From positions 62,001-126,000 of the forward strand of contig CABUTN010000002.1 of assembly GCA_902494565.1 (NCBI GenBank): DNA of 64,000 nucleotides, in the 5' to 3' direction. Under the pieces are notes generated by a model. That model worked only from the letters and a program-made list of their open reading frames with translations. It searched no databases and was not told where the DNA came from. The position numbers were made by a program, and so were the translations under genes. The DNA comes from an uncultured Collinsella sp. GTDB taxonomy: Bacteria; Actinomycetota; Coriobacteriia; Coriobacteriales; Coriobacteriaceae. This document shows, in pieces, positions 59,750-64,000 of the stretch; positions within the stretch are counted from its first letter, which is position 1; each line of letters begins with the position of its first letter.

Positions 59750-61363
59750 TTACGCCTTGACGGTCGCAACGCCCCTGAAGGACATGCTCGTCGTGCCGAT
59801 GCCCTTGAAGCCATCGAGGGCCTCGCCGTTGGGCGCAGTGGACGGATCGTCCCAGGAAGCGGAGACGGTCTTGACGTGGACAACGGGGTACAGAACGGCG
59901 TTGTCGGCGATGATGTCGAAGCACTCGTTCCACTTCTTCTGCTGCTCGTCGCCCTCGGCGGCAAGAGCCTCGTCCATGAGACTGTGGAGCTTCTGCCACT
60001 CAGCGGACTCCTTCCACGGGCAACGGGTCTGCATCCAGACGTTGTCGCCGTACCACCAGTTGAGCAGCAGGTCGGGGTCGGCGCCGAAGCAGGAAGGATC
60101 GCCAGGGGCAAGGAGGATATCGTAGGCCTCGCCGCCGTCGATGGCAGCGTAGGTGGCCGGCGAGGTATCGGTCTGGATGGTCACATCGAAGCCGAGAGCG
60201 TCGAGGTCGTTCTTGACCTGGGCGGCCATGCCCTTAATCTGCTCGTTGTCGGTGGTGCGCAGGGTGATGGCACCCGGGGTGATGCCAGACTCCTCGATGA
60301 GCTTCTTAGCCTTCTTGGCGTCGGTCTTGTACACCGTGGAAGCCTCATGATAGTTGGTGAAGCTCTTGGGCAGGTAGCAGCTGGCAGCGGTGGCAAGGCC
60401 GGCGAAGGTGTTGCTGACCATCTTCTCGGTGTCGAGCGCATACATGACAGCCTGACGGACCTTGACGTTGTTCCAAGGCTCCTTGGCGACGTTGAACATG
60501 ATGAAGCGGGTGCCGAAGCCCTGAACGTTATCGATCTTGCAGCCGGCGCTCTCGAGCTGGTCGACGGCGTCAGCGGTAACGAGCTCCATAACGAGCGTGG
60601 AGCCCTCCTGCTGAGCGGTAACGCGAGCGGTGGGGTCGGTCAGGATGCTGTACTGGATCTTCTTATCCTCGGCAGCATACTCACCGTTGTACTCGGGGTT
60701 GGGAACCAGGGTGATCTCGGTATCGGAGATAGAGTCGTACATCCAGGGGCCGGAGCCGATCGGCTGCTTGGCGCGATCCTCCTCGGCCTGGGAAGCCGGG
60801 GTAACACGGATGATGGCCAGACGATCCTTGAGCAAGGAGAAGTTGGGGACCTTGGTCTTGACCGTTACAGTGCTGGCGTCCTTGGCCTCGATGGACTCGA
60901 AGGGCTGGAAGAACGGAGCGTAGGTAGCAGAAGCGGCGCAAGCGGTGTAGGAAGCGACGACGTCGTCAGCAGTGACCTCGGTGCCATCGGAGAACTTTGC
61001 GCCCTTGCGGATGGTGACCTCGAAGGTAGTGTCGTCCACGGACTTGGGATCGTCGGTGGCGAGCTCGTTGAAGGTGCTGTAGTCGTGGTAATCGATGCCG
61101 TAGAGGCCCTCGATGACGTGCCAGTTAGCACCCAGGCCCACAGCAGAGCCGGTGCTGGCGGGGTCGAAGCTGGACGGAGCGTAAGCGGAACCAGCGGTGA
61201 TCACGCCGCCGCCACGGTTGGCGGAATCAGTGGAACCGGAAGCGGAACCTTCGTCGCTAGAGCTGCCACCGCAGCCAGTGAGACCAAGCCCTGCGACAGC
61301 AGCGACGCTGCCGGTGAGGCCGAGGAACGAACGCCTGGACATACCCTTGTTGATGATGGCCAT
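59750..61363 (-). CDS. satA: sialic-acid ABC transporter substrate-binding lipoprotein
   Basis: 537-aa family-5 solute-binding protein. The twin-arginine signal SRRSFLGLTGSVAAVAG ends in lipobox LGLTGC, so Tat export and lipid anchoring are likely, as for OppA. GSGPWMYDSISDTEITLVPNPEYNG is the family signature region. The ATG at 61363 has AGGAG 6 nt upstream. It heads the satABCD-esterase-nanAKE cluster behind an operator-rich promoter. Sialic acid as ligand is inferred from neighbours. Confidence 0.88.
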   Translation of the reverse strand: MAIINKGMSRRSFLGLTGSVAAVAGLGLTGCGGSSSDEGSASGSTDSANRGGGVITAGSAYAPSSFDPASTGSAVGLGANWHVIEGLYGIDYHDYSTFNELATDDPKSVDDTTFEVTIRKGAKFSDGTEVTADDVVASYTACAASATYAPFFQPFESIEAKDASTVTVKTKVPNFSLLKDRLAIIRVTPASQAEEDRAKQPIGSGPWMYDSISDTEITLVPNPEYNGEYAAEDKKIQYSILTDPTARVTAQQEGSTLVMELVTADAVDQLESAGCKIDNVQGFGTRFIMFNVAKEPWNNVKVRQAVMYALDTEKMVSNTFAGLATAASCYLPKSFTNYHEASTVYKTDAKKAKKLIEESGITPGAITLRTTDNEQIKGMAAQVKNDLDALGFDVTIQTDTSPATYAAIDGGEAYDILLAPGDPSCFGADPDLLLNWWYGDNVWMQTRCPWKESAEWQKLHSLMDEALAAEGDEQQKKWNECFDIIADNAVLYPVVHVKTVSASWDDPSTAPNGEALDGFKGIGTTSMSFRGVATVKA

Positions 61364-61482
61364 GTCTTCTCCTATCAATAGAGAATCTTACCCGGGAGCA
61401 CCTAGACTTGCCCCCGCGCAACTTGCGGACGATATATACCTTACCTACCGACGAACCCAACTGAGGTGCCGCGCTCGGCGAC

Positions 61483-61563
61483 CGATACATACATACGCTT
61501 GAACGGTATTTACTACCGTTCACCGAATTCATTGACAAATGATTCGACAGACAGTATGTATCG
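61483..61563 (-). promoter_or_regulatory. satA promoter with three operator-like elements
   Basis: TTGTCA (61533-61538), 17-nt spacer, TAGTAA (61510-61515). The -10 box lies inside the palindrome GAACGGTA-N5-TACCGTTC (61501-61521). Outside it, CGATACATAC (61483-61492) and its inverted copy GTATGTATCG (61554-61563) sit 71 bp apart, about seven helical turns. This looks like repression with possible looping. No regulator gene is in the cluster. Confidence 0.65.
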
Positions 61564-61727
61564 ACGAGGTGAGATATCAGTCTTCGTCAACCCGCAGGAT
61601 AGCAGTGTTTTCGCTTGGGTTAGTCAAACGTTTTAGCGTTAATAAAACCCGAAACCAGCAGGCAATCATGGCGAAATAAATGGTTGAAAATCGCGCAATC
61701 ATGTATATCAGTTGTTTAGACTCGTGT
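61564..61727. other. gap between uvrC and the satA promoter
   Basis: No gene seen. A weak GGGTT/AACCC hairpin around 61617-61650 containing AAACGTTTTAGCGTTAA may end uvrC transcription, but there is no clear T-run. Confidence 0.4.
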
Positions 61728-63674
61728 TTAGCTATCGGAATGGCCAGCCGCCGCCTCGGCGCGCTCGGCATTCCATGCAACGAGCGCCTCGTGGACCGCC
61801 TTGGCAACATCGGCAGGTATGCCGCGAACTTCCGCGATCTCTTGCTCGCTCGCCGCGCGCAAACGCTTCATCGAGCCAAAATGGCGCATAAGGGCACGTT
61901 TTCTGGTGGGTCCCACGCCTGGAACGTCATCGAGTACCGAAACCGTCATGGCTTTATCGCGCAACTCGCGGTGGAACGTAATGGCAAATCGGTGGGACTC
62001 ATCGCGTACCTGTTTAATTAGATAGAGCGAAGCAGACCCGGTCGGCAGCACGACAGGAGTCTCGTCCCAAGGCACAAAAACTTCCTCGTCGGCCTTCGCC
62101 AAGCCACAAACTGGTATATCGAGCCCAAGAGCCTCAAGTTGCTTGATCGCAGCGGTCAATTGCGGCTTACCGCCATCGACAACGAGCAAATCGGGGCGCG
62201 AGCCAAAGCGCTCGTCGGCCATGCGCTCGGGAGCATAGCGTCGTCCCAAAACCTCGGACATCGACACGAAGTCGTTTGCCTCGTCCAATTCGGCCTGAAT
62301 TTTAAAACGACGGTACTGGCTCTTGTCGGCGCGCCCGTTGGTAAACACCACCATCGAGGCGACCGTAAAGGTGCCATGCAGTGTAGAGATATCGAAGCAC
62401 TCGATACGCAACGGCGGCGATGGCAGCGCCAACGCACTTTCGAGCTCCAGGAGCGCTTGATTGGTGCGGTCGTCAGCGTACCCCGTTCGCATCATGTAGC
62501 GCATGAGGGCATGGCGCGCATTTTTGGATGCCATATCGAGCAGACGGTACTTTTCGCCACGCTGCGGCCTATGGAGATGGCAGGAACGCTCACGCTTGCC
62601 CGCAAGCCACTCCCCCAGCGCCTCCGCATCCTCAAGCTCGACGGAAAGGTTGACCTCAGCTGGAATATCAGCCGTCTCGTCGTAATAGCGCTTAAGAAAG
62701 CCCGACTGGAGCTCGTCCTCGTCAACATCAAGACCCTTGTCGAGAATGAACTCGCAGGTGCGAACTGTTCGGCCCTCGCGAACGACGAAGACGCAAGCGG
62801 CGGAGATGGTCTCCTCGCGATAGAACCCGATGACATCGATATCGACACTGGAGGGAAAAACGACTTGCTGACGATCGTCCAGACCCCTGATGACCTCCAA
62901 ACGACGTTTGACGCGTGCCGCGCGCTCAAAGTCGAGCGCCTCGGCGGCATCCGTCATCTCGGAGGTCAGCTCATCGACGACATCCTTGCGATGGCCCGAC
63001 AAAAAACGCTCGACACGCTTGACGTTCTTGGCATAGTCTGCCGGGGAAATCGCGCCGACACACGCACCCGGGCCGCGCCCGACATGGTAGTCAAAGCAGG
63101 GACGCCCGTTTTGTGCGCAAATCATATTGACGATGTCTTCCTCGCCCTTGTGGGACTCGATGGTACGGCGACAACGACGCCACTCCGCACAGGATGCAGA
63201 GCAGATGGGGATAACCTTGCGCAGCGTATCTATCGTCTCACGTGCCGCACGGCTATCGGTATAGGGTCCAAAATAGCGCGTTCCCGGCTTATGACGCTCA
63301 CGCGTGTATTTGATCGCGGGATACAGGTCGCCCTTTGTAATGGCGATAAAGGGGTAGCTCTTGTCATCCTTGAGGTCGACGTTAAAGTACGGATGGTACT
63401 GGCCGATCAGGTTGCGCTCGAGTACAAGCGCCTCATGCTCGGTTTCGACAACGATGTAGTCAAAGCTCGCCACCAGCTGCATCATCAGCGGGATCTTTTG
63501 ACGCTCATCCTGCAGTGTCACGTATTGACGCATGCGGGCGCGCAGGTTTTTCGCCTTGCCCACGTAGATGACATCGCCCTTGGCATCCTTCCAAAGGTAG
63601 CATCCGGGCTGTGTGGGAACGCGCGAAACCTGCTCGGCAAGCGTTGGTATGTTGTCGTGACCGGCCACGCGCAC
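61728..63674 (-). CDS. uvrC: excinuclease ABC subunit C
   Basis: 648-aa UvrC making both incisions in nucleotide-excision repair. N-terminal GIY-YIG nuclease (residues 10-95: QPGCYLWKDAKGDVIYVGKAKNLRARMRQYV), a Cys-containing region (CSASCAEWRRCRRTIE), UVR motif around residue 205-240, RNase-H-like nuclease (IECFDISTLHGTFTVASMVVF, LVVDGGKPQL), and C-terminal helix-hairpin-helix pairs (DDVPGVGPTRKRALMRHFG). The GTG start abuts the stop of the upstream murJ-like gene. Confidence 0.97.
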   Translation of the reverse strand: MRVAGHDNIPTLAEQVSRVPTQPGCYLWKDAKGDVIYVGKAKNLRARMRQYVTLQDERQKIPLMMQLVASFDYIVVETEHEALVLERNLIGQYHPYFNVDLKDDKSYPFIAITKGDLYPAIKYTRERHKPGTRYFGPYTDSRAARETIDTLRKVIPICSASCAEWRRCRRTIESHKGEEDIVNMICAQNGRPCFDYHVGRGPGACVGAISPADYAKNVKRVERFLSGHRKDVVDELTSEMTDAAEALDFERAARVKRRLEVIRGLDDRQQVVFPSSVDIDVIGFYREETISAACVFVVREGRTVRTCEFILDKGLDVDEDELQSGFLKRYYDETADIPAEVNLSVELEDAEALGEWLAGKRERSCHLHRPQRGEKYRLLDMASKNARHALMRYMMRTGYADDRTNQALLELESALALPSPPLRIECFDISTLHGTFTVASMVVFTNGRADKSQYRRFKIQAELDEANDFVSMSEVLGRRYAPERMADERFGSRPDLLVVDGGKPQLTAAIKQLEALGLDIPVCGLAKADEEVFVPWDETPVVLPTGSASLYLIKQVRDESHRFAITFHRELRDKAMTVSVLDDVPGVGPTRKRALMRHFGSMKRLRAASEQEIAEVRGIPADVAKAVHEALVAWNAERAEAAAGHSDS

Positions 63675-64000
63675 CTACTTGCGACGAAGCAGCGCCGAGA
63701 CCTCGGGCATCTTAAGGACGACGGCAAGGCCAAAGGTAACAACAAGCGAGGCGACACCCGCAACGCAAACGTAGCCAAGAGTAATCAGAATCGAGCCGCC
63801 AAGTGCCCCGACAAAGTGTTCAAGCGCCCACATGACGCCGGCGCCTGCGGCAGCACCTAGGCCACCGAGCAAAAGGCCAAAGAAACCGCCATGTAGGATA
63901 GATTTGACCTGAAGGCCACGCAGGCGACGACGCAGCCACCACAGCGAACAGCCGACCAAGATCACGTAGTCGACGACATACGAAAGCGCGATTGCCGGCA
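63675..64000 (-). CDS. murJ: MurJ/MviN lipid II flippase, C-terminal part (5' end beyond window)
   Basis: The last 108 codons of a polytopic membrane protein, running off the right edge. Four hydrophobic segments and a basic RRRLRGLQVKS linker fit the final helices of MurJ, which flips lipid II across the membrane for peptidoglycan synthesis. The stop TAG touches the uvrC start. Only the C-terminus is visible, so other MATE/MOP-like flippases remain possible. Confidence 0.65.
   Translation of the reverse strand, partial: PAIALSYVVDYVILVGCSLWWLRRRLRGLQVKSILHGGFFGLLLGGLGAAAGAGVMWALEHFVGALGGSILITLGYVCVAGVASLVVTFGLAVVLKMPEVSALLRRK

Overview
The window looks like a chromosomal segment of an anaerobic, high-GC actinobacterium of the class Coriobacteriia. 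A gut Collinsella or close relative is my best guess from protein families and gene order; no database was searched. The reasons are oxygen-independent NrdD/NrdG ribonucleotide reductase with NrdR boxes, fermentative acyl-phosphate enzymes, the actinobacterial rapZ-whiA pair beside gap-pgk-tpiA, a Dpp-type sialic-acid ABC importer, and many GTG or TTG starts. No phage, transposase or CRISPR array is visible. Almost everything from 17.6 kb to the right end lies on the minus strand.

Layout. 1-9.8 kb: amino-acid ABC importer (permease cut by the left edge), endonuclease IV, a Gfo/Idh oxidoreductase and a ferredoxin-type aldo/keto reductase separated by two related hairpins, PanE-like reductase, a secreted protein, and metY with a Cys-containing leader peptide. 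10-17.6 kb: LysR regulator, rnhA, Gfo/Idh, acylphosphatase, Fur/PerR, HAD phosphatase, UreE-like and SlyD-like proteins, M19 dipeptidase, YgjP-like metallopeptidase. 17.6-22.9 kb: folE-HD-folB and nrdD/nrdG. 23.1-30.8 kb: a seven-gene operon (thiolase, DUF35, ACP, phosphotransacylase, butyrate/acetate-type kinase, MFS, membrane protein) with a TetR regulator and a phosphopantetheinyl transferase. 30.9-36.9 kb: six tRNA genes around a GH13 gene interrupted by an amber codon, then a partner-switching pair (STAS-kinase fusion plus PP2C phosphatase). 37.4-43.4 kb: oppABCDF. 43.6-50.8 kb: secG, gpmI, tpiA, pgk, gap, whiA, rapZ. 50.9-61.4 kb: sialic-acid island (satABCD, two esterase-fold proteins, nanA, nanK, nanE). 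61.7-64 kb: uvrC and the murJ 3' end.

How the parts work together. SatABCD should import sialic acid, an esterase may de-O-acetylate it, and NanA, NanK and NanE convert it to GlcNAc-6-P, feeding the adjacent glycolytic operon. The thiolase operon probably joins acyl chemistry to ATP formation through acyl-phosphate.

The most unusual content is non-coding: a set of long intergenic hairpins. Two of them, 180 bp apart, share one architecture (29-bp outer stem, 12-nt internal-loop strands, 14-15-bp inner stem, GCACGAAGTGC apex), with stems that changed in a compensated way. A second pair sits directly before the start codons of two neighbouring genes. These are the best candidates for something undescribed.
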